A stretch of 34,577 bases of DNA from an uncultured Verrucomicrobia subdivision 3 bacterium. Lineage in GTDB: Bacteria > Verrucomicrobiota > Verrucomicrobiia > Limisphaerales > UBA11358. Of this stretch, positions 7,643 through 15,356 are shown in pieces. A program made the translations under genes and the position numbers. The stretch is from positions 1-34,577 of the forward strand of contig CAIQEI010000086.1 in the NCBI GenBank assembly GCA_903870815.1, given 5' to 3'. The notes under the pieces were generated by a model. That model saw only the letters and a program-made list of their open reading frames with translations. It did no database searches and had not been told where the DNA came from. Position 1 is the stretch's first letter; each line of letters opens with the position of its first letter.

Positions 7643-8811
7643 GCGCAATTGCCGCCATCCCGCCGAAAAGTTACGAAGTGAAGCCGAAGCTCGACGAGAG
7701 CGGCACGCCCATTGGTGAGCTGCTGGAAATCTCAATGGGGCCGCATCACCCATCCACGCATGGCGTGTTCCGCATGGACGTCGTGCTGGACGGCGAAACG
7801 GTGGTGAAACTCAAGCCGGTGTTTGGCTATCTGCACCGTAACCACGAGAAAATCGGCGAGAACATTTCGTATCTCGCTTCGATGCCTTACACCGACCGGC
7901 TGGATTATTTCTGTTCGATGACGAACAATTGGGCTTACGCGCTCACGGTCGAGAAGCTTGCCGGCTTGGCGGTTCCGGAACGCGCTGAATATATCCGCGT
8001 CATCATGGCCGAACTCACGCGCCTACAGAATCACACGTGTTTGATCGGTTTTTTTGTGCAGGACATGGGCGCGCTCGGCACGCCGATGATGTATGCCTTT
8101 CGCGAACGGGAAAAGATCCTCGACCTCTTCGAGTCCGTCAGCGGCGCGCGGATGATGTGCAATTACATGCGTTTTGGCGGTGTCCGCGTGGACGTCAATG
8201 ATGAGTGGATTGCGCAGACGAAAACGGTGGTCAGCAACTACAGCAAGTTTCTCGATGAGTTCGGCACCTTTCTTACCGAAAACGAAATCGTCCTCGCGCG
8301 TTCGCAATTCGTCGGCGTATTGCCGAAAGAACTCGCGATCAATGCGTCCATTACCGGTCCGATGCTCCGCGCCGCTGGGGTGAACTACGACCTCCGCAAG
8401 GTGGACAAATACGGGATTTATAGCCGGTTCAATTTCCAAGTGCCGGTCGGCGAGCACGGCGACATTTACGACCGTTACATGGTGCGTGTATTGGAGATGC
8501 GCGAGAGCATCAAAATATTGGAGCAGGCGTTGCGCGACATTCCGGCTGGACCGGTCATGGACCCGAAATCGAAGCTGCGCGGTTTTCGCCCGAAGCCCGG
8601 CGAAGTATACGGTCGCGTCGAAGGCCCGAAAGGCGAACTCGGATTTTATCTCATCAGCGACGGTTCGCCAAATCCGTATCGCTACCGCGTGCGCCCGCCA
8701 AGTTTCGTCAATCTGACCATTTTGGAAGACATGTGCCTCGGTCACCGAATTTCCGACGCCGTGGTTATTCTCGGCAGCGTGGACATTGTGCTTGGTGAGG
8801 TGGACCGATGA
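7639..8811 (+). CDS. nuoD: NADH-quinone oxidoreductase subunit D (NuoD)
   Basis: 49-kDa subunit, related to the [NiFe]-hydrogenase large subunit, forming most of the quinone cavity. 390 residues. Motifs: ISMGPHHPSTHGVFR (the HPSTHG quinone-site loop), GYLHRNHEKIGE, YTDRLDY, RFGGVRVDV, and the C-terminal CLGHRISDAVVILGSVDIVLGEVDR. The start is GTG 7639, overlapping the nuoC stop by 4 nt and preceded by GGAGG (7626-7630). The next gene is nuoI after 22 bp; nuoE, nuoF and nuoG, often found here, are missing. Confidence 0.97.
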   Translation: MSAIAAIPPKSYEVKPKLDESGTPIGELLEISMGPHHPSTHGVFRMDVVLDGETVVKLKPVFGYLHRNHEKIGENISYLASMPYTDRLDYFCSMTNNWAYALTVEKLAGLAVPERAEYIRVIMAELTRLQNHTCLIGFFVQDMGALGTPMMYAFREREKILDLFESVSGARMMCNYMRFGGVRVDVNDEWIAQTKTVVSNYSKFLDEFGTFLTENEIVLARSQFVGVLPKELAINASITGPMLRAAGVNYDLRKVDKYGIYSRFNFQVPVGEHGDIYDRYMVRVLEMRESIKILEQALRDIPAGPVMDPKSKLRGFRPKPGEVYGRVEGPKGELGFYLISDGSPNPYRYRVRPPSFVNLTILEDMCLGHRISDAVVILGSVDIVLGEVDR

Positions 8812-8833
8812 AAACCGATTTGAGGGTGCAACC

Positions 8834-9493
8834 ATGTTAGGCGAGCAAATCATCAAAGGCATGGCGGTGACCGCCAGGAATTTCTTCGGGAGCTACGTCT
8901 CCAAGGAACGCCTGACTACCGTGCAATATCCCGAAGAGCACCTGGCGCAAAAAGAAAACACCCGGCAATTTCCTTTCCTCGTTTATGACGGCGACGATTG
9001 GGAAAAAGGCCTGCGCTGCGTGGCTTGCCAGATTTGCGAGAAGGAATGTCCACCCAAGTGCATTTACATCGTCAAGAGCAAGGACAAGAAGCCCGATTAC
9101 AAGGGTCAGCCGCAGATTTATCCGCTCACGTTCGACATTGATATCTCCGTCTGCATGAGCTGCCAGATTTGCGTCGAGGTCTGCCCGTTTGAGTCCATCA
9201 AGATGGACACCAAGTTTGAATTGAGCACCGACGACCGCTTCGGCGGGTTGCTGCTGACTAAGGATAAACTGGCCAAGTCCAACACTTATTACCAGAAGAT
9301 GCATCCGCAGGATGCTGCTGAATCGGATGCGGTCATTGCCGGCGAAAAAGCCAAAGCCGAGGCCAAAGCCAAAGCCGCCGCTGAAGCAAAATTAAAAGCA
9401 GATGCCGAAGCGAAGGCGAAAGCTGCAGCAGCAGCAGCCACGGTCCCAATCGCGGCACCGGCGCCAACGCCTCCCCCGCCGCCGGCAAAATAA
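8834..9493 (+). CDS. nuoI: NADH-quinone oxidoreductase subunit I (NuoI) with an Ala/Lys/Pro tail
   Basis: Ferredoxin-like subunit holding two [4Fe-4S] clusters (N6a and N6b) that feed N2 in NuoB. 219 residues. Cluster ligands are C62, C65, C68, C72 (CVACQICEKEC) and C107, C110, C113, C117 (CMSCQICVEVC), with the cross-ligation spacing of the family. ATG 8834 is preferred, with GAGGGT upstream. After the usual GGLLLTKDKL end, about 50 extra residues form an Ala/Lys/Glu-rich stretch, likely helical, ending in PTPPPPPAK. Such a tail is not part of canonical NuoI. nuoI precedes nuoH here, the reverse of the common order. Confidence 0.96.
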   Translation: MLGEQIIKGMAVTARNFFGSYVSKERLTTVQYPEEHLAQKENTRQFPFLVYDGDDWEKGLRCVACQICEKECPPKCIYIVKSKDKKPDYKGQPQIYPLTFDIDISVCMSCQICVEVCPFESIKMDTKFELSTDDRFGGLLLTKDKLAKSNTYYQKMHPQDAAESDAVIAGEKAKAEAKAKAAAEAKLKADAEAKAKAAAAAATVPIAAPAPTPPPPPAK

Positions 9494-9511
9494 CTTTTAA
9501 GAACGAAACAA

Positions 9512-10708
9512 ATGTTCGACAAACTTGATCAAATCTTTGTGACCGCCCTGCACTGGTTGGTGAGCTTTGTGCCGGAAGCGTGGCGTTCACTGGCGTCGTC
9601 CTTGATTTGCATCGCTTTTATTTTGTCGGTTTTTCCCGCCGTGTTTTCCGTCACCACCATTTTCGAGCGCAAAGGCATCGGCCGCATCCAGAACCGCTAT
9701 GGCCCCAACCGGGTCGGCATTCCGTTCACGAAAATCCGTCTCGCCGGTTTTGGCCAGTTCATTCCTGACGGCGTGAAAATGCTCACGAAGGAAGACATCG
9801 TGCCGCGGGCGGCGGACAAAATTGTCCACTTCCTCGCGCCGGTAGTGATGCTGATTCCCGTGCTGCTGGCTTACGCGGTGCTGCCATTCGGCAGAAACAT
9901 GACCGTCACCGACTACGATGCTGGCCTGCTCTTTTTCTTCGCCGTCGGCGGCGCGGTGGAACTTTCCGTTTTCATGGCCGGCTGGTCGAGCCGTAACAAA
10001 TATTCGCTGCTCGGCGCAATGCGGGCCATCGCCCAGATGGTCAGCTACGAAATCCCGCTCATCCTTTCTGCCGTGACGGTGGTGATGGTCGTCGGCTCGC
10101 TGAACCTGAACGCCATCATTGCCCATCAAAACCAATATACTTTTGGCATCGCACACTGGTTTGTGTTCACACCGTGGGGCCTGGTTGGGTTCATTTTGTT
10201 CTTCATTGCCTCACTCGCCGAATCCAACCGCACGCCGTTCGATTTGCCCGAAGCCGAATCCGAAATCATCGCCGGCTATTTTACGGAATACTCCGGCTTC
10301 AAGTTCGCGCTGTTTTTCCTCGGTGAATACCTCGGCATGTTCGCCATCATCGGCCTCGGTATCACGCTCTTTCTTGGCGGCTGGACGTCGCCGGTGTCCT
10401 TCCTGACGTGGATTCCGTCGTATGTCTGGTTTTTCACGAAGCTGATGGCGATTGTGTTCGTCTTCATTTGGATTCGCGCCACGTTGCCCCGTTTGCGGAT
10501 GGATCAACTGATGAACTTCGCCTGGAAATTCATGCTGCCGCTCGCGCTTATCAACATCCTCGTCGCCGGCCTCTGGCATTACATGGCCGCCGACTGGCAG
10601 CGGTGGTTGGTTTGCTCCACGATTATTTTCGGCGCGTATGTCATTCTCGGTCGCGGCCTGATGCACAACCAAAAACTCGGCAAACGCATTTATCGCTACG
10701 CGGAATGA
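9512..10708 (+). CDS. nuoH: NADH-quinone oxidoreductase subunit H (NuoH)
   Basis: Membrane subunit that completes the quinone chamber and links it to the proton channels; usually eight helices. 398 residues. Motifs: ERKGIGRIQNRYGPNRVG, GQFIPDGVKMLTKED, AQMVSYEIPL, SLAESNRTPFDLPEAESEIIAGYFTEYSG (the conserved acidic loop), and WIRATLPRLRMDQLM. The extra loop around residues 200-215 (IIAHQNQYTFGIAHW) is seen in several non-proteobacterial homologues. A 103-bp spacer with repeats follows before nuoJ. Confidence 0.97.
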   Translation: MFDKLDQIFVTALHWLVSFVPEAWRSLASSLICIAFILSVFPAVFSVTTIFERKGIGRIQNRYGPNRVGIPFTKIRLAGFGQFIPDGVKMLTKEDIVPRAADKIVHFLAPVVMLIPVLLAYAVLPFGRNMTVTDYDAGLLFFFAVGGAVELSVFMAGWSSRNKYSLLGAMRAIAQMVSYEIPLILSAVTVVMVVGSLNLNAIIAHQNQYTFGIAHWFVFTPWGLVGFILFFIASLAESNRTPFDLPEAESEIIAGYFTEYSGFKFALFFLGEYLGMFAIIGLGITLFLGGWTSPVSFLTWIPSYVWFFTKLMAIVFVFIWIRATLPRLRMDQLMNFAWKFMLPLALINILVAGLWHYMAADWQRWLVCSTIIFGAYVILGRGLMHNQKLGKRIYRYAE

Positions 10709-10727
10709 AAAACGAAACTTGCCAAAT

Positions 10728-10811
10728 GGTTGAATGGTTGCGTCGTAGAAAACTCTCCGGGCCGTATGCCGCTTTGCCGATTCAACGTTTCAACTTTTCA
10801 ACCTTTTAACG
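10728..10811 (+). repeat. 8-bp tandem array and inverted repeat in the nuoH-nuoJ spacer
   Basis: Octamers TTCAACGT, TTCAACTT, TTCAACCT and TTTAACGA run in phase from 10781 up to and into the nuoJ start codon. GGTTGAA (10728-10734) is the exact inverse of TTCAACC (10797-10803), so the spacer can fold on itself. nuoJ has no Shine-Dalgarno sequence; the array occupies that position. Confidence 0.6.
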
Positions 10812-11330
10812 ATGTCTATATTTTTCATCCTCACCGCCATCGTGACGCTGTTCGCCGCCGCGTCCGCGATGAGCTTGCGCAATCTCGTGCATTGCGCGTT
10901 GGCGCTGGCGGTCTCTTTCACCGGCATTGCGGCGCTTTATCTACAGCTCGACGCGCAGTTCGTCGGGTTCGCGGAGATTTTGGTTTATGTCGGCGCCATC
11001 GCCATCCTTATCGTATTTGCGATTTTGCTGACGCGCAGCGGCGAAGCCCCCGAAAACAGTGTGCTGACCTCCGGCTGGATGGCCGGTATCGCTATTTCCG
11101 CCATGGTTTTCACCCTGCTGGGCTGGGCGGTGCTTAACAGTTCGGCGATTCCAAAAGAAAATCCGCCCGCGCCTGTGGCGACCGTCAAAAATGTCGGTGA
11201 TGCGTTAATGACGAAATTTGTTTTACCGCTCGAAATCATTGGTCTGGTGCTGACCGCCGCGATGATCGGTGCGGTCATTATCGCTTTGAAAGAGTCATCA
11301 AAAAGCGAAACTGCCGGGAGGGAATCATGA
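10812..11330 (+). CDS. nuoJ: NADH-quinone oxidoreductase subunit J (NuoJ)
   Basis: Five-helix membrane subunit between the quinone module and the antiporter-like subunits. 172 residues, normal length. The conserved third helix EILVYVGAIAILIVFAILLTR with its pi-bulge region is present, as is the N-terminal LRNLVHCALALAVSFTGIAALYLQL segment. The C-terminus is hydrophilic (KESSKSETAGRES). The stop overlaps the nuoK ATG (ATGA). Confidence 0.95.
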   Translation: MSIFFILTAIVTLFAAASAMSLRNLVHCALALAVSFTGIAALYLQLDAQFVGFAEILVYVGAIAILIVFAILLTRSGEAPENSVLTSGWMAGIAISAMVFTLLGWAVLNSSAIPKENPPAPVATVKNVGDALMTKFVLPLEIIGLVLTAAMIGAVIIALKESSKSETAGRES

Positions 11331-11638
11331 CTGCGCTCCAAGGTTGTCTTTTAATTTCCGCGCTGCTGTTCGCCATCGGCTTCGCCGGCGCGGTCACGCG
11401 GCGGCACGCCATTCTCGTGCTCATCGGCATTGAGCTGATGCTCAACGCGGCCAACCTCAATTTCATCGCGTTTTGGCGCTTCGGCCCGCACCCCGAGGCG
11501 CTGACCGGATTTATGTTCGTGCTTTTCTCCATGGCGCTCGCCGGCGCGGAAGCCGCCGTCGGCCTTGCGCTCGTCATCGCGATTTACCGCCACAAAAAAA
11601 CCTCCAATTTGGATGAAGTAAAGGAGCTGAAGGGATGA
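11327..11638 (+). CDS. nuoK: NADH-quinone oxidoreductase subunit K (NuoK)
   Basis: Three-helix membrane subunit related to MrpC, contributing two conserved glutamates to the proton path. 103 residues. The first glutamate is in GIELMLNAANLNF and the second in AGAEAAVGLALVIAIYR. Both junctions overlap by 4 nt (with nuoJ upstream and nuoL downstream), so J-K-L are likely tightly coupled in translation. Confidence 0.96.
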   Translation: MTALQGCLLISALLFAIGFAGAVTRRHAILVLIGIELMLNAANLNFIAFWRFGPHPEALTGFMFVLFSMALAGAEAAVGLALVIAIYRHKKTSNLDEVKELKG

Positions 11639-13740
11639 TCTGGATTGTCAAAAATCTCTGGCTGATTCCGGCGCTGCCTCTATTTGCCGCCGGGATTATC
11701 GCCGTCAACAAACAGCCGGCGCGCAAGCTTGCGGCCACGCTCGCCATCGGCTCGTTGGCTGTCGGATTCCTGCTTTCGCTCTGCGCGTTTAGCGCCACGC
11801 TTGGCCACCATGGCGAGGGCGTGTTTCGCGAAGTCTTTAGCTTTCCGTGGATCCAATTCGGCGGGCAATGGATGGACCTTGGCTGGGTGCTCGACCCCCT
11901 GACCGCCATCATGCTCGTGATGGTGACGTTCGTCGGCATGTTGATTTTCATCTTCAGCGTCGGCTACATGGCGCACGACGAGAATTTCATGCGGTTCTTT
12001 TGCTTCCTCGCGCTGTTCGCGGCGGGAATGCTCGGCGTCGTCATTGCCAACAATTTGTTTCTTTTTTTCGTATCGTGGGAAATCGTCGGCCTGACCAGCT
12101 ATCTGCTCATCGGTTTTTGGTATCACAAACCGAGCGCGGCGGCGGCGGCGAAGAAAGCCTTCATCACCACGCGCATTGGCGATCTTGGCCTGCTGCTTGG
12201 CATGGTCTGGCTCTACGCGCAAACCGGCACGTTGAATTTTTATGATGGCGGTCACGGCTGCATGGAAAGCACGCAACTCGTGAAAATGGCTACCCAAGTC
12301 ACTATCGGCGGCTTTGCTGTTTCTACTGTGGTTGGCTTTTTAATTTTTCTTGGTGCGGTCGGTAAATCAGGTCAATTCCCATTGCATGTCTGGTTGCCGG
12401 ACGCGATGGAAGGCCCGACGCCGGTTTCCGCCTTGATCCACGCGGCAACGATGGTTGCCGCCGGCGTATTCCTCGTTGCCCGTGTGTATCCCCTGATGGC
12501 GCAATCACCTTTATTGCATGGAACAATGTGGCTTGATACAACACCAATGCTCATTATTGTAACTTGGGTTGGTGCCATCACCGCGATTTTCGGAGCGAGC
12601 ATCGCCGTCGCGCAGAACGACATCAAGCGGATCCTCGCTTACTCCACCGTTTCGCAGCTCGGTTACATGATGATGGGTCTCGGCGTCGGTGGCGTGGCGG
12701 TCGGCATGTTCCATCTCATTACGCACGCATTTTTCAAGGCGCTGCTGTTCCTCGGCTCCGGCTCGGTCATCCACGGCTGCCATGAGGAGCAGGACGTCCG
12801 CAAAATGGGCGGGCTGAAAAAATATATGCCGGTCACGTTCGCGGTCTATGCCGTCGGCATGTTGGCGCTTGCGGGTTTCCCATTGTTCTTCTCCGGTTTC
12901 TGGAGCAAGGACGAAATTCTCCATTCCGCGCACAACTGGCCGGTGTCGCACATTCCATTTTTGCTGGGTTGCACCGGCGCGCTGTTCACGGCGTTCTACA
13001 TGACGCGGCAGGTTGCGCTGGTTTTCTTCGGCAACTACCGTGGTCATCAGCAAGCAGGCACCCCCTCCGCGCACGCTCATTCCCATGCCTCCGAATCCAG
13101 CCACGATCCGCACGAAAGCCCCGCCGTTATGACCGTTCCGCTCGTCATCCTCGCGGGGTTTGCCATTTTATTGGGCTTCGTCGGTACGCCCGCCTGGCCG
13201 TGGTTTGACGGCTACCTTACCGGCGAGGAATTTAAATTTGATTTAAGCAAGCTCACCGAACCCGGCACGCTTGGTCTGATGATTGCGTCGGCGGCGATTG
13301 TTTTCACCGGCCTCGGCCTCGGCTGGTTCCTCTACGGCAAACGCCCCCGCAAAACGGTGGCGGAAAAGGATGTTTTGGAAGCCGCGCAGCCGTTTTTCTA
13401 TAAAGTGCTCGAAAACAAGTATTTCATTGATGAAATCTACGAAGGGACCGTCATCCGGTTCAACGCCTTCGCCGCGTGGCTGTGCGATTTTGCCGATCGA
13501 TGGATTTTTGGTGGCGCTGTCATGCTCGTCAAATACATCACCGTCGGCCTGGCCTGGCTCTACCGGTTGACGGATGAATATTTCGTCAACCTCGGCTTTG
13601 ATACCGGCTGCGAAGCGCTGCGCGAAAGCGGCGGCGGACTTTCCAAACTGCAAACCGGCCGCGTGCAAACTTATCTCCGCGTCATCGGCGTCGCGCTGGT
13701 GGCGTTGATCATTTTCCTGATTTGGGGGCGCAAAGCATGA
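11635..13740 (+). CDS. nuoL: NADH-quinone oxidoreductase subunit L (NuoL), distal pump with long lateral helix
   Basis: Antiporter-like proton pump at the tip of the membrane arm. 701 residues, about 90 more than the E. coli protein as I recall it. Pump residues are intact: TM5 Glu in VSWEIVG, TM7 Lys in GAVGKSGQFPLHVWLPDAMEG, the KRILAYSTVSQLGY region and FWSKDEI near TM12. A His-rich loop (AHAHSHASESSHDPHE) precedes TM13. The C-terminal lateral-helix region, from D599 to L681 before the last helix, is about 83 residues, clearly longer than in standard NuoL. A longer lateral helix is what would be needed to span a fourth pump, matching the two nuoM genes next door. Confidence 0.96.
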   Translation: MIWIVKNLWLIPALPLFAAGIIAVNKQPARKLAATLAIGSLAVGFLLSLCAFSATLGHHGEGVFREVFSFPWIQFGGQWMDLGWVLDPLTAIMLVMVTFVGMLIFIFSVGYMAHDENFMRFFCFLALFAAGMLGVVIANNLFLFFVSWEIVGLTSYLLIGFWYHKPSAAAAAKKAFITTRIGDLGLLLGMVWLYAQTGTLNFYDGGHGCMESTQLVKMATQVTIGGFAVSTVVGFLIFLGAVGKSGQFPLHVWLPDAMEGPTPVSALIHAATMVAAGVFLVARVYPLMAQSPLLHGTMWLDTTPMLIIVTWVGAITAIFGASIAVAQNDIKRILAYSTVSQLGYMMMGLGVGGVAVGMFHLITHAFFKALLFLGSGSVIHGCHEEQDVRKMGGLKKYMPVTFAVYAVGMLALAGFPLFFSGFWSKDEILHSAHNWPVSHIPFLLGCTGALFTAFYMTRQVALVFFGNYRGHQQAGTPSAHAHSHASESSHDPHESPAVMTVPLVILAGFAILLGFVGTPAWPWFDGYLTGEEFKFDLSKLTEPGTLGLMIASAAIVFTGLGLGWFLYGKRPRKTVAEKDVLEAAQPFFYKVLENKYFIDEIYEGTVIRFNAFAAWLCDFADRWIFGGAVMLVKYITVGLAWLYRLTDEYFVNLGFDTGCEALRESGGGLSKLQTGRVQTYLRVIGVALVALIIFLIWGRKA

Positions 13741-15272
13741 ATCACTGGTTAACCATTCTTACGCTCGTCCCCTTCATCGGCGGCATTGTCATCGCCGGTC
13801 TTGGCGCGGACCGAAAAAATCTCGTTTGCGGCCTGGCGCTGGCGACCAGCTTGGTCGGACTTGGCGGCGCGCTTTGCCTGTGGCTGCATTTCGACACCAG
13901 TCAAGGCGGAATTCAATTTTCTGAACAGTTTGACTGGGTCCCGTCGCTCGGCATCCAATATTTCCTCGGCGTGGATGGCCTCGGCCTGCTCATGGTTTTG
14001 CTCACGGCGATTGTCACGCCGCTGGCGATTCTTGCCTCATGGCGCATGGACGACCGTCCGCACGTTTATCACGCGCTCATTTTGTGGTTGCAAGCCGGTT
14101 TGTTCGGCACGTTCACTGCGTTGAACTTTTTCCACTGGTTCCTGTTCTGGGAACTCGGCCTGATCCCCGCGTTTTTCCTGATCAAACTCTGGGGCGGCCC
14201 CAAGCGCGGTCCGGCGGCGACCCAGTTTTTTGTCTACACCATGGTCGGCAGCGTGGCCTTGCTATTGAGCTTTCTTGCGATCCGTCTGGCGACCGGCAGT
14301 TTCGATTTCATTGAGCTCGCTGGCCTGGCCAAAAGCGGCGTGCTCACGACCAAACTGCAGGCGGCCTTTGGCTGGAAGAATATCGGCCTGATTGTGTTCT
14401 TTGGCGCGTTTCTCGGCTTCGCGGTGAAAGTGCCGCTGATCCCGTTCCACACCTGGCTGCCGGCCGCGTATTCCGAAGCGCCCAGCCCGGTCACGATGCT
14501 GCTCACCGGCGTTATGTCCAAAATGGGCGTTTATGGTTTCCTGCGGATTCTGCTGCCGATTTTCCCCGACCAAATCCGGCAGGTGTTGACGCTGCTGCTC
14601 TGGCTTGCTGTGGCGACCATCGTGCTTTCCGCCTGCGCCGCGTTCGCGCAGCGTGACCTCAAGCGCATCATCGCCTATTCGTCCATCAACCATCTTGGCT
14701 ACTGTCTGCTGGCGCTGTTCGCCGCGACGGCCGTCGCGACCGGCGTGAATAATTCTGATTTGCAAAAAGCCGCTGCGCTGGATGGTGCGCTGCTGCAAAT
14801 GTTCAACCATGGCCTCACGGCCTCCGCGCTGTTCCTCTTCGTCGCGCTCTTGGAAAGACGCTCCGGCGGCCTGCGCGGACTCGATGATTTTGGCGGCCTC
14901 CGCAAAATTATTCCCGTGTTCACCGGCCTGATGGGCATTTCGATTTTTTCCTCGCTCGGTTTGCCGGGCTTGAATGGCTTCGTCGGGGAATTCCTGATTT
15001 TCAAGGGCGTGTTCCCGCTGGCGCCGTGGGCGGCGGCGATCTCGACCATCGGCCTGCTCGTCACCGCAATTTTTCTGCTGACGCTAATCCAGCGCGTCTT
15101 CTGCGGTCCGCTGAACGCACGCTGGGCGAAAATGCCCGACCTCACGACCGCTGAACGTTTTCTGGTGCTGCCGGGTATTGCGCTGATGTTTGTGCTGGGC
15201 ATCTGGCCCCAGTTTATTTTGGGCGCGGTGGATGCCACGGTAATGAAACTCGTGCAGCAATTAAACTTTTGA
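13737..15272 (+). CDS. nuoM: NADH-quinone oxidoreductase subunit M, first copy (NuoM1)
   Basis: Antiporter-like proton pump of complex I. 511 residues from ATG 13737, which overlaps the nuoL stop (ATGA). All expected pump residues are present: E139 in FWELGLIPAF, K231 in FAVKVPLIPFHTWLP, K262 in MSKMGVYGF, the LKRIIAYSSINHLGY stretch and E418 in GFVGEFLIF. It is only distantly similar to the second copy, so the pair is not a recent duplication. An 84-bp spacer with a heptamer array separates the two. Confidence 0.96.
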   Translation: MNHWLTILTLVPFIGGIVIAGLGADRKNLVCGLALATSLVGLGGALCLWLHFDTSQGGIQFSEQFDWVPSLGIQYFLGVDGLGLLMVLLTAIVTPLAILASWRMDDRPHVYHALILWLQAGLFGTFTALNFFHWFLFWELGLIPAFFLIKLWGGPKRGPAATQFFVYTMVGSVALLLSFLAIRLATGSFDFIELAGLAKSGVLTTKLQAAFGWKNIGLIVFFGAFLGFAVKVPLIPFHTWLPAAYSEAPSPVTMLLTGVMSKMGVYGFLRILLPIFPDQIRQVLTLLLWLAVATIVLSACAAFAQRDLKRIIAYSSINHLGYCLLALFAATAVATGVNNSDLQKAAALDGALLQMFNHGLTASALFLFVALLERRSGGLRGLDDFGGLRKIIPVFTGLMGISIFSSLGLPGLNGFVGEFLIFKGVFPLAPWAAAISTIGLLVTAIFLLTLIQRVFCGPLNARWAKMPDLTTAERFLVLPGIALMFVLGIWPQFILGAVDATVMKLVQQLNF

Positions 15273-15310
15273 TCACTGATGAACACGAATAAACCCAGAT
15301 TGGATTCCGG

Positions 15311-15352
15311 GAAATCGGAAATCGGAAATAGGAAATAGGAAATAGGAAATTT
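15311..15352 (+). repeat. 7-bp tandem array (GAAATCG/GAAATAG) before the second nuoM
   Basis: Six heptamers in phase: GAAATCG twice, GAAATAG three times, then GAAATTT. The last units supply an AGGA run about 10 nt before the nuoM2 ATG at 15357, so the array doubles as the ribosome binding region. Copy-number change would shift the spacing by 7 bp. Confidence 0.75.
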
Positions 15353-15356
15353 GACC

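Noticed and set aside
13722-13736. TTG 13722 as start of the first nuoM
   Set aside because: The ATG at 13737 overlaps the nuoL stop in the ATGA pattern used at several other junctions of the operon and gives the normal NuoM N-terminus.
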